Assembly (NCBI GenBank): GCA_024403335.1 | Contig: JAKSSA010000006.1 | Span: 1 to 64,000 of the forward strand | Direction of reading: 5' to 3' | Length of the DNA: 64,000 nucleotides | Source: Lachnospiraceae bacterium | GTDB taxonomy: Bacteria > Bacillota > Clostridia > Lachnospirales > Lachnospiraceae | In this document: positions 9,671 through 17,325 of the stretch, piece by piece | Layout: the number at the start of each line of letters is the position of its first letter | Numbering within the stretch: position 1 is the first letter of the stretch | Notes under the pieces: model-generated | Told to the model about the DNA's origin: nothing | Seen by the model: only the letters and a program-made list of their open reading frames with translations | The model's database searches: none | Program-made: the position numbers and the translations under genes

Positions 9671-9714
9671 TCATTTTACAAAAATCTCTTTATCATTTTA
9701 TAAAAATCAGGTTC
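9671..9714. repeat. 22-bp direct repeat overlapping the argJ stop codon
   Basis: TCATTTTAYAAAAATC occurs at 9671-9686 and 9693-9708 (one mismatch), with weaker likeness beyond. The second copy contains most of the argJ TGA stop (9707-9709). It resembles the stop-codon duplications after argC and the histidine kinase, but is shorter and less certain. Confidence 0.5.
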
Positions 9715-10927
9715 TGTAATCACCATTAATCTTTACATAATCATAAGTCAAATCACAACCCCATGCCTTTGAAGCAAATTCGCCATCCTTCAAGTCAACA
9801 TCGATTGTTATTTCTGTTTCAAGCAATATTTCTTTGGCCTTTTCTTCAGAGAAATCTACCCCGGCACCATTTTTACAAACTAAAATTTCGCCCTTAGGTG
9901 ATACAAACTTAACATCAATCTTATTTACATCAACCATTGCTTTAGAATATCCGATTGCACAAAGAACTCTTCCCCAGTTAGCATCTGCACCAAACATCGC
10001 AGCTTTTGTAAGTGAAGAACAGATAACTGACTTTGCAACAGTCTTTGCTATTTCCAAAGTTTTAGCATTGCTTACTTTACATTCAAGAAGCTTAGTAGCG
10101 CCTTCACCGTCTCCTGCAATCATTTTACAAAGAGAAACTGTAATAGTATTTAAGGCCTTCATGAATATGTCGAAATTCTTTCCTTCCTCACATATTACTT
10201 GATTTCCTGCAAGACCATTAGCCATTACAGTAACACAGTCATTAGTTGAAGTGTCACCGTCAACAGAAAGCATGTTAAAAGAAGATTTAACATCTGTTGA
10301 AAGTGCCTTCTGAAGCATTTTTGAGCTGATAGCACAGTCAGTAGTAATGAAAACAAGCATTGTTGCCATGTTAGGATGTATCATGCCTGAGCCCTTTGCA
10401 ATACCACCTATTTTACATTCCTTGCCATCAATTTCAAAAGATAAGGATATGCTTTTTGGCTTTGTATCAGTAGTCATAATTCCTTCTACTGCTGCTTGAT
10501 TTCCCTCAGTACTAAGTCCCTTTACAAGTTCAGGAATTCCGTTCTTAAAAGGAGTAATATCCATTTGCTGTCCAATTACACCTGTAGAAGCAACTACTAT
10601 ATCCTCTGCTTTCAATCCAAGTTCTGAAGCTAACAATTCACAAGTTTCTTCAGCAATCTGAATGCCGTTTGCATTACAGGTATTGGCATTGCCTGAGTTA
10701 CAAATAACGGCCTGTGCATAACCATTTGCAATATGATTTTTTGTTACGGTTAAGGGTGCTCCTTTAACAAGATTAGTGGTATAAACTGCTGCTGTACAAG
10801 CAGGTACTTCACTATATATCAAAGACAAATCCTTCTTGGTTTTGTTCTTTCTTATTCCGCAATGGATACCATTAGCTTTAAAGCCCTTTGCAGCACATAC
10901 ACCGCCTTCAATTATCTTAAATTCCAT
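9707..10927 (-). CDS. argJ: Bifunctional ornithine acetyltransferase / N-acetylglutamate synthase
   Basis: 406 residues. Moves the acetyl group from N-acetylornithine to glutamate, closing the acetyl cycle; many homologues can also use acetyl-CoA. Seen: GIRKNKTKKDLSLIYS near the start, the oxyanion-hole region STGVIGQQMD, and the self-cleavage site GMIHPNMATMLVF, where the Thr of ATML becomes the N-terminal nucleophile of the beta chain. The end, GCDLTYDYVKIN...YRT, is family-typical. ATG with AGAGGTG upstream. With argJ in the operon no separate argA/argE is needed. Confidence 0.96.
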   Translation of the reverse strand: MEFKIIEGGVCAAKGFKANGIHCGIRKNKTKKDLSLIYSEVPACTAAVYTTNLVKGAPLTVTKNHIANGYAQAVICNSGNANTCNANGIQIAEETCELLASELGLKAEDIVVASTGVIGQQMDITPFKNGIPELVKGLSTEGNQAAVEGIMTTDTKPKSISLSFEIDGKECKIGGIAKGSGMIHPNMATMLVFITTDCAISSKMLQKALSTDVKSSFNMLSVDGDTSTNDCVTVMANGLAGNQVICEEGKNFDIFMKALNTITVSLCKMIAGDGEGATKLLECKVSNAKTLEIAKTVAKSVICSSLTKAAMFGADANWGRVLCAIGYSKAMVDVNKIDVKFVSPKGEILVCKNGAGVDFSEEKAKEILLETEITIDVDLKDGEFASKAWGCDLTYDYVKINGDYRT

Positions 10928-10983
10928 AGTTTGTCACCTCTGTAATTTTTCAATTAATAGACTTATAAAATCTCTTTATTTAG

Positions 10984-11062
10984 CCTTCAAGCCCATCATT
11001 TTATCATTTAACCTTCAAGCCCATCTTTTATCATTTAACCTTTAAGCCCATCGTTTTATCAA
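10984..11062. repeat. 27-28-bp tandem repeat made from the argC 3' end
   Basis: Three units: 10984-11011, 11012-11038 and 11039-11062. Each carries CCTTCAAGCCCATC or a one-base variant followed by TTTTATCA. The right-hand unit is the coding end of argC, and the argC stop TGA (11031-11033) lies at the junction. So the last codons and stop of argC have been copied twice into the argC-argJ gap. Confidence 0.9.
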
Positions 11063-12008
11063 CCCCAAGAACATAATTCAGACATTCTATTGCTGCACCG
11101 CTTGCACCCTTTCCAAGATTGTCATAACGGGCTGACAAAAGAATTCTCTCCTCATTTCCAAATACTGAGATTTCCATACAATCTTTTTTCTCATAAGCTC
11201 CGGCTGAAATAAAGCCGCTTTCATCAGAAGCTTCCTTATAAAATACTATTTCTCCGTTATATTTATTTTTATAACAGTTCTTTACATCTTCAATTCCGTA
11301 TCCTAAAGCTAAATCAGAAGCAAATACAGGAATGGTAACACACATACCGCTGTAAAAGTCTGCTACTATCGGTGAAAACGCCGGTGTAATCTCAACGCCT
11401 GATATCTTCACCATTTCTTTCAAGTGCTTATGACTCTGAGTTAATCCGTACTGTCTCGGATAACAAAACATATCATAATCATCATTGGGAGCAAACTTTG
11501 TTGCGCCATTGTCAAAGCTTCTTGCTTCATCTTCATATTGGGCAATCATCTTTTTACCGCCGCCTGAATATCCGGTAACAGAGGTACATACAAGCTTGGC
11601 ATCTTTCTTTAAAATACCACAGTCTATTAATGGTTTAATCAAGGCTACAAAACCACTTGCATGACAGCCTGGCACTGCAATTCTCTTACTTGTTTTTAAT
11701 TTTTCCTCAAAATCATCATATACTTCAGGGAAGCCGTAAAGCCATCCTTCTTCTGTTCTGTGAGCTGTTGAAGTATCAAGGATAACTGTTTTATCATTTT
11801 CCACAAATGATACAGATTCTCTTGAAGCGTCATCAGGCAGACAAAGAAAGGTTACATCACTTGCATTAATGGCCTCTTTTCTCTTTGCAGGATCTTTTCT
11901 GTCCTCGTCTTTTAAAACTATCAGTTCAATATCATTTCTTCCTGAAAGTCTGTCATATATTTTTAAGCCTGTTGTGCCGGCACTGCCGTCAATAAAAACC
12001 TTCTTCAA
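11031..12008 (-). CDS. argC: N-acetyl-gamma-glutamyl-phosphate reductase, short 'uncommon' form
   Basis: 325 residues. Reduces N-acetylglutamyl phosphate to the semialdehyde with NADPH. Seen: N-terminal Rossmann start FIDGSAGTTGLKIYDRL, active-site Cys in VPGCHASGF, and SVTGYSGGGKKM. Sequence style and length match the second AGPR type (TIGR01851-like; single GLKI in place of the usual GYxGxEL), not the common ArgC found in Bacillus. Start is TTG at 12008: GGCGGTGATAT lies upstream and the protein must begin with KKVFIDG. Its last codons are tandemly duplicated downstream (see repeat at 10984-11062). Confidence 0.92.
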   Translation of the reverse strand: MKKVFIDGSAGTTGLKIYDRLSGRNDIELIVLKDEDRKDPAKRKEAINASDVTFLCLPDDASRESVSFVENDKTVILDTSTAHRTEEGWLYGFPEVYDDFEEKLKTSKRIAVPGCHASGFVALIKPLIDCGILKKDAKLVCTSVTGYSGGGKKMIAQYEDEARSFDNGATKFAPNDDYDMFCYPRQYGLTQSHKHLKEMVKISGVEITPAFSPIVADFYSGMCVTIPVFASDLALGYGIEDVKNCYKNKYNGEIVFYKEASDESGFISAGAYEKKDCMEISVFGNEERILLSARYDNLGKGASGAAIECLNYVLGVDKTMGLKVK

Positions 12009-12025
12009 AATATCACCGCCATCTT

Positions 12026-13420
12026 TTAATTCAAATAAATATCAACAAGCTGCTTTTTTACTGAAGCAAAGCCTGTGCCACCTGCTGACAATCTCTTCTC
12101 AACACAGTTCTTCAAGTCAATTTCATTGTATAAGTCTTCCTCAAACAATGCACTGTAATCATTGTCCTCAACATCCTTAGCAATGCTTTTATATTCATCT
12201 ATTGTAAGTTCATCAAGGCTTTTTCCTGTTTTAACACATTCTCCGACAATTTTGCCTGTAAGCTTATATGCGCTTCTGAAAGGCATTCCCTTCTTGGTAA
12301 GATAATCTGCCAAATCTGTCGCATTGATAAAGCCCTTCTTTGCTGCATTGAGCATATTTTCTTTCAATACCTTCATTGAATCCATCATCGGAACGAAAAC
12401 CTTAAGGCACATTTTTACAGTTTCCAAAGCATCGAATATGCTTTCCTTATCTTCCTGCATATCCTTATTATAAGCAAGAGGAATTCCCTTAAGCATTGTT
12501 AAAGTTCCCATCAAATCGCCATATACTCTGCCTGTTTTACCTCTAACAAGCTCTGCCATATCAGAATTTTTCTTCTGAGGCATAATACTTGAGCCTGTTG
12601 TAAAAGCATCAGAAAGCTCAATAAACTTAAATTCCCAGCTTGACCAAAGTATAATTTCTTCTGAAAATCTGGAAAGATGCATCATTATTATTGAAAAACA
12701 TGAAAGCAGCTCAACACAATAGTCTCTGTCTGATACTCCATCTAAGCTGTTAGCACAAGGAGCATCAAATCCAAGCTGTTTAGCAGTATAATCTCTGTCA
12801 ATATCAAAAGTAGTTCCGGCAAGTGCACAGCTTCCCAAAGGGCTGTTACTCATCATTCTCTTCTTAGCATCTTCAAGTCTTGATAAGTCTCTTTTAAACA
12901 TCTGGGCATAACAAAGTAAATGATGGGCAAAGCTTATAGGCTGTGCTCTCTGCAAATGAGTATAGCCTGGCACGATTGTATAAATATTATCCTCTGCCTG
13001 TCTTGCTATAACCTTGAGTAATTCAAGAAGTAAATTACTTATTTCCTCTATTTCATCATTGAGATAAAGTCTTAAATCAAGAGCAACCTGGTCATTTCGA
13101 CTTCTTGCAGTATGAAGCTTCTTTCCTGTATCACCAATTCTTTCAGTCAATACCGCTTCAACAAACATATGAATATCTTCGCCGTCTGTAACTTCGATTT
13201 TTCCTTCAGTAATATCCTTTAAAATACCCTCCAAAGCTTCAATTATCATATCTGCTTCTTCCATTTTGATAATACCCTGTAAAGCAAGCATTTTGGCATG
13301 TACCATTGAGCCCTTAATATCCTGCTTATACATCACCTTATCAAAATGAAGTGATGAATTAAAATCATCTGCTACCTGACTGACTTCACCGGTTGTTCTT
13401 CCGGCCCACATTTTTGCCAT
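12026..13420 (-). CDS. argH: Argininosuccinate lyase
   Basis: 464 residues. Splits argininosuccinate to arginine and fumarate, the last step. Seen: MWAGRTTGEVSQ at the start, HTARSRNDQVALDLRLY, TPGYTHLQRAQP (as VPGYTHLQRAQPISFAHH), and the superfamily signature GSSIMPQKKNSDMAE. Length normal. ATG with AAGGAG and AAAGGA upstream. It lies 156 bp after argG; the gap holds the 71-nt hairpin described separately, which may set argG and argH expression apart from each other. Confidence 0.96.
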   Translation of the reverse strand: MAKMWAGRTTGEVSQVADDFNSSLHFDKVMYKQDIKGSMVHAKMLALQGIIKMEEADMIIEALEGILKDITEGKIEVTDGEDIHMFVEAVLTERIGDTGKKLHTARSRNDQVALDLRLYLNDEIEEISNLLLELLKVIARQAEDNIYTIVPGYTHLQRAQPISFAHHLLCYAQMFKRDLSRLEDAKKRMMSNSPLGSCALAGTTFDIDRDYTAKQLGFDAPCANSLDGVSDRDYCVELLSCFSIIMMHLSRFSEEIILWSSWEFKFIELSDAFTTGSSIMPQKKNSDMAELVRGKTGRVYGDLMGTLTMLKGIPLAYNKDMQEDKESIFDALETVKMCLKVFVPMMDSMKVLKENMLNAAKKGFINATDLADYLTKKGMPFRSAYKLTGKIVGECVKTGKSLDELTIDEYKSIAKDVEDNDYSALFEEDLYNEIDLKNCVEKRLSAGGTGFASVKKQLVDIYLN

Positions 13421-13458
13421 ATAATCCTTTTCTCCTTAGAATACTCAGTAATTTGAAC

Positions 13459-13529
13459 ATACACCGAGCAACAATGCTTCCTGTAAATTTTTAAATATAC
13501 AGGAAATACCGCATCATCACTCAGTGTAT
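13459..13529 (-). promoter_or_regulatory. Long imperfect hairpin between argG and argH
   Basis: Minus-strand RNA can form a continuous 19-bp stem (outer arms ATACACTGAG/CTCGGTGTAT, then TGATGATGC/GCATTGTTG with wobble pairs), a one-sided 5-nt bulge (GGTAT), then 8 bp TTCCTGTA/TACAGGAA and an AT-rich tip that may also pair. No U-tract follows, so it is not an ordinary terminator. Possible roles: RNase processing site, 5'-end stabiliser of an argH-argF transcript, or relic of a small inverted-repeat element. Confidence 0.8.
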
Positions 13530-13576
13530 ATATTAACACATATGCCGGTTTTAGTAAAAAAGTTTTGTTGTTTTAA

Positions 13577-14800
13577 TTATTTGTTAAGTGCATCAACCTG
13601 TGCCTGAACCTTGTTAGGCAAACCAAAAAGATTAATGAAGCCTGTAGCATCTGCCTGGTTATAAACATGATCTTCACCAAAGGTAGCGATTTCTTCGTTG
13701 TAAAGTGAATGCTTGCTCCAAACACCTGCCTTAATCATGTTGCCCTTGTAAAGTTTAATCTTAACCTTACCTGTTACTCTTTCCTGAGTCTTATCAACGA
13801 AGGCTGACAACGCTTCACGCAAAGGTGTATACCACTGTCCGTTGTAAACTAAATCAGCGAAGGTAATTGCAAGTTCCTGCTTCTTGTGTGCAGTGTACTT
13901 ATCAAGACAGATTGTTTCAAGATAATTGTGTGCAAAGTAAAGAATTGCTCCGCCCGGTGTTTCATAAACGCCACGACACTTGATACCAACAAGTCTGTTC
14001 TCTACGATATCAAGAAGACCAATACCATTTGCACCGCCTACTTCGTTAAGTGCAAGAATGATTTCCTTGCAAGTCATCTTCTTGTCATTTAATGCAACAG
14101 GAGTACCTTCTACAAAGTCAAGTGTGATATAGGTAGGTGTGTCAGGTGCCATAACAGGTGATACGCCCATTTCAAGGAAGCCTTCCTTATCATACATAGG
14201 TTCATTTCCTGCATCCTCCAAATCAAGGCCTTCATGTGAAAGATGCCAGAGGTTCTTATCCTTGCTGTAGTTTGTTTCACGATTAATCTTCAAAGGAATA
14301 TTATGAGCTTCTGCATAATCAATTTCTTCCTCGCGGCTCTTAATATCCCATTCACGCCAGGGAGCAATGATAGGCATGTTAGGAAGGAAGGTCTTAATTG
14401 CAAGTTCGAAACGAACCTGATCGTTACCCTTACCTGTACATCCATGGCAGATAGCATCTGCGCCTTCAGCTGCAGCGATTTCACAAATTCTCTTTGCAAT
14501 AATAGGACGTGCAAAGCTTGTACCGAGCATATACTCTTCATACTTAGCACCTGCTTTTACAGTAGGAATAACATATTCATCAACAAATTCATCTGTCAAA
14601 TCTTCAACATAAAGCTTTGATGCGCCTGTCTTTAAAGCCTTTTCTTCCAAACCTTCAAGCTCATCTGCCTGTCCAACATTACCTGATACTGCAATAACTT
14701 CGCAGTTATTGTAATTTTCCTTTAACCAGGGAATAATGATTGAAGTATCCAATCCGCCTGAGTATGCGAGTACTACCTTCTTAATGTTTTTCTTGTCCAT
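13577..14800 (-). CDS. argG: Argininosuccinate synthase
   Basis: 407 residues. Joins citrulline and aspartate with ATP to give argininosuccinate. Seen: the P-loop-like [29 protein letters not shown], and [15 protein letters not shown] ending. ATG at 14800 chosen: GGAGG is 5 nt upstream, while the in-frame TTG at 14812 overlaps that ribosome site. It is the first gene of the arg operon and lies behind the promoter and ARG-box-like sites at 14837-14953. Confidence 0.97.
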   Translation of the reverse strand: MDKKNIKKVVLAYSGGLDTSIIIPWLKENYNNCEVIAVSGNVGQADELEGLEEKALKTGASKLYVEDLTDEFVDEYVIPTVKAGAKYEEYMLGTSFARPIIAKRICEIAAAEGADAICHGCTGKGNDQVRFELAIKTFLPNMPIIAPWREWDIKSREEEIDYAEAHNIPLKINRETNYSKDKNLWHLSHEGLDLEDAGNEPMYDKEGFLEMGVSPVMAPDTPTYITLDFVEGTPVALNDKKMTCKEIILALNEVGGANGIGLLDIVENRLVGIKCRGVYETPGGAILYFAHNYLETICLDKYTAHKKQELAITFADLVYNGQWYTPLREALSAFVDKTQERVTGKVKIKLYKGNMIKAGVWSKHSLYNEEIATFGEDHVYNQADATGFINLFGLPNKVQAQVDALNK

Positions 14801-14836
14801 ATCAACCTCCAAGTTATGTATATTATTTATTTTAAT

Positions 14837-14850
14837 CGAATAAATATTTA
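14837..14850. promoter_or_regulatory. Possible ARG box downstream of the arg promoter
   Basis: CGAATAAATATTTA resembles the palindromic ArgR site TGAATAATTATTCA with a few mismatches and lies just after the -10, where a repressor would block transcription. Weaker than the upstream set. Confidence 0.35.
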
Positions 14851-14860
14851 AGTTGTCATT

Positions 14861-14889
14861 ATTCTACTACCCATTTCCCGAAATGTCAA
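14861..14889 (-). promoter_or_regulatory. Sigma-A promoter of the arg operon
   Basis: Minus-strand -35 TTGACA (14884-14889), 17-nt spacer, -10 TAGAAT (14861-14866). Transcription would begin about 50 nt before the argG ATG. Confidence 0.9.
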
Positions 14890-14898
14890 CTGAAAATA

Positions 14899-14953
14899 TG
14901 TATAATTTTTCACTAATTTTTATAAAATATTCATTATTTTTTATACATATTCA
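14899..14953. promoter_or_regulatory. Three phased ARG-box-like operators upstream of argG
   Basis: On the minus strand TGAAAAATTATACA (14899-14912) is a one-mismatch relative of TGAATAATTATACA. TGAATATTTTATAA (14920-14933) and TGAATATGTATAAA (14940-14953) follow upstream. Their ends are 21 and 20 bp apart, two helical turns, the same phase in which ArgR hexamers bind paired boxes. The nearest box is about 10 bp above the -35. No argR gene is in the window. Confidence 0.65.
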
Positions 14954-14987
14954 CTATTTCTTGAATATTTTATCATTTTCAGCAAAT

Positions 14988-15017
14988 AAAAAAGAAGAGA
15001 AATCAAAAATCTTCTCT
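14988..15017 (-). terminator. Intrinsic terminator of the DegV/membrane-protein operon
   Basis: Minus-strand stem AAGAAGAGA/TCTCTTCTT followed by TTTT. It lies after the lipoprotein gene ending at 15162 and before the arg operator region, so it insulates the arg operon from the upstream operon. Confidence 0.8.
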
Positions 15018-15042
15018 TCTTATAAGTGCAATTCATTAATTA

Positions 15043-15140
15043 CAATTCTTTAATAAATACTGTCCTTTAGCAAATGCTATTTTTCAATAAATACTGTCAC
15101 TTAACAAATGCAATTCTTTAATAAATACATTCCGTAAAAG
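15043..15140. repeat. 34-bp tandem repeat, about 2.9 copies
   Basis: Units at 15043-15076, 15077-15110 and 15111-15140 (last one partial). The core AATAAATACTGTC and the ending AACAAATG or AGCAAATG recur with exact 34-bp spacing. It lies between a gene's stop codon and its terminator, so it would be transcribed into the 3' untranslated region. Confidence 0.88.
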
Positions 15141-15161
15141 AACTATTCTAAAACATTTTTG

Positions 15162-17321
15162 TTATTTGCTAATGCTTTCTCGGTATATTTTAAATTTATC
15201 TTTGAGCACATAATATGCTTTCCTTAATCTTTCAGAATATTCTGCATTATTCCAATTCTCCCAGATATAAGGCACCCTGCTTGTATCTTCACCTGCTACG
15301 GAAATACCAATTTCACTTACATGAAAATCATTTCTGAAGCCTCGTTCCCAGAAATCATCCTCGACCTCCTTCTTAGAAGGATTTCTGAAGTTTAATAAGC
15401 TGTATGCAATTCTTATTTCAACAAAATCCTCTCCGAAGCAAAAATCCGCAAGTGAGTTCCCATCAGGAGAATTCAAATCACCGTTTCCATAAAGAAGCTT
15501 GCCTGTCTCATATCCCGAATAATCAACCTTTTTACCTGTTTCTGGGAAAGTGCACTTTTTAGTTATTAACATTTTAATCGGATTGAATATGGAAGATTCC
15601 GGATTACGCATACCAATTGCAGAAACAGTTGGATCTAACTCATAATACTCATATGCATAGCGATCATAATATGCCTGAACCAAAAGTCTTGAATTATCTT
15701 CGCCATCAAGCATAAGAACAAAGTCAGTTCCGTCAGCAAGCTTTGTTCCGTCAAACATACCATTGACAGTACCTGACAAAGGTGTAATATCAAATGCTAT
15801 GTAATGTCTGTTTCTTATATTCTCACCTTCAGCCAGAATATACAGATATGTACTGTCATTGCTTATTTCAAGCGTGAGGCCATTCTGAGTAAGAAGTTTC
15901 TTCTTATTTGTCCAGTCACTTTTTACCCAGTCATTTTTATTTCCATCAATTATTCTTTTTCCGCTCTCAGAAGACTCTATCGCAAGTAATCCAAAGAACT
16001 GGTCGCTTGTCTGTACATCATGCCAGTAAGCACTCTGATCCGGATTTGAATATGCTTTAGTATTCCAGGTTTTCTTAGACCATTCATCCTGCCATCCGAA
16101 AACCATTCCACCTGCACAGCCTGCTTCAAAAATATCCTGGGACAGTAATGTTAGAATTCTTGATTGTTCCTTTTCTGTTATATCTCCCTGGCTTATCCCC
16201 ATCACATTGTTTTCATGTGCTTTTCCTCTTGAAACAGGAACCCCATATTCTGCAACAATTAAAGGCATTGAATAGTGGCTTATCAGTTCTTCAAGATATG
16301 CTTTGTAGGTATCAGGTTCCCCCTCGTCATTACGATATTCTGCATATTTTGTGTCAGCATAAATATATTCAGGATAATAAGGATAAATATTATAATTAGC
16401 GAACAATCCTGCAGGATATTCTTCGGTTGCGCGTAAATGCTCCATGGTTATACCCATGCCGTCCTCTTCTTCATGAGGTGCATTGGGGTGTTCAAGAATA
16501 TCTGTCACCGGCCAGTTATTAAAGCTTAAGGGCCTTGTCATGTTATATTTCTCTATTTCATAAGCAATTAAAGAATCAGCTAAAGATGCCATAAAAACTT
16601 CATATCCGTTAGCTTTCTCTTTTGTGCAAACATACTTGCCATTATAGATTTTCTCTCCATGAACGGATGCATCTGTCGCCTCTATAAGCTCGCACTCGCA
16701 GTCTATTCCAAGCATCCAGCCAATTACATAAGGAGAAATATCTGAAGAATATTTGCCGTATGCCCTTCCGGTTGTTTCAGCGATATTTGCTTTGCCATGT
16801 AAAACATCAACAAGTTCTTTTGACTCCTTCACTGCCAAATCATAAACAGCCCATGCATTATAAGTAGAAAAAAGAATATCTTCGTTATACCATAAACCCT
16901 GGAAAAGATATAATCTTTGTTCTGAAGAAGCAGATTTGTTATATTCAAGTAATGCATCATAAAAGCATGGCATCATCATCGTATAAACTCTTATACAGTT
17001 TGCATTCATTGAAGAAATTTCTTCAAACCATCTAAGATACTGTTCCTTGGTTATTCCCAATTCTCCTGGAAAATAATTTGCAATTCCTGAACCTATATTT
17101 ACACCTGCAACATAAATATTTTCAAATTTTCCATCATTTTTCACCTGTAAATACTTGTCACCGGTTTTATAGTAATACCTTAATCCGCCATCCTTATCGT
17201 TACCGAAAGGAAAATCCGAAGCATCATTACCAAAGGGATCGTCCTTTTTTTCTCCACAGGCAACAATGCATAAAGCCATGCATATACAAAACAAAAACAC
17301 TATAAATCTTTTCATCTTCAT
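15162..17321 (-). CDS. Lipoprotein with TIM-barrel glycosidase-like domain and C-terminal beta-sandwich
   Basis: 719 residues. Start set at ATG 17321, behind AGAAGAG and just after the previous stop, because it places a lipoprotein signal at the N terminus (MKMKRFIVFLFCICMALCIVACG has lipobox IVAC). The middle (about 55-450) reads like a glycoside-hydrolase barrel: VAGVNIGSGIANYFPGE, NANCIRVYTMMMPCFYDAL, and PLIVAEYGVPVS with a possible nucleophile Glu, then GGMVFGWQDEW. The C-terminal part (about 480-719) begins IIDGNKNDWVKSDW and resembles the CBM9/DOMON type of beta-sandwich. I cannot name a GH family. Predicted to be anchored outside the membrane and, by operon position, to work with the two membrane proteins before it, perhaps trimming an envelope glycan. 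Confidence 0.7.
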   Translation of the reverse strand: MKMKRFIVFLFCICMALCIVACGEKKDDPFGNDASDFPFGNDKDGGLRYYYKTGDKYLQVKNDGKFENIYVAGVNIGSGIANYFPGELGITKEQYLRWFEEISSMNANCIRVYTMMMPCFYDALLEYNKSASSEQRLYLFQGLWYNEDILFSTYNAWAVYDLAVKESKELVDVLHGKANIAETTGRAYGKYSSDISPYVIGWMLGIDCECELIEATDASVHGEKIYNGKYVCTKEKANGYEVFMASLADSLIAYEIEKYNMTRPLSFNNWPVTDILEHPNAPHEEEDGMGITMEHLRATEEYPAGLFANYNIYPYYPEYIYADTKYAEYRNDEGEPDTYKAYLEELISHYSMPLIVAEYGVPVSRGKAHENNVMGISQGDITEKEQSRILTLLSQDIFEAGCAGGMVFGWQDEWSKKTWNTKAYSNPDQSAYWHDVQTSDQFFGLLAIESSESGKRIIDGNKNDWVKSDWTNKKKLLTQNGLTLEISNDSTYLYILAEGENIRNRHYIAFDITPLSGTVNGMFDGTKLADGTDFVLMLDGEDNSRLLVQAYYDRYAYEYYELDPTVSAIGMRNPESSIFNPIKMLITKKCTFPETGKKVDYSGYETGKLLYGNGDLNSPDGNSLADFCFGEDFVEIRIAYSLLNFRNPSKKEVEDDFWERGFRNDFHVSEIGISVAGEDTSRVPYIWENWNNAEYSERLRKAYYVLKDKFKIYRESISK

Positions 17322-17325
17322 TAAA

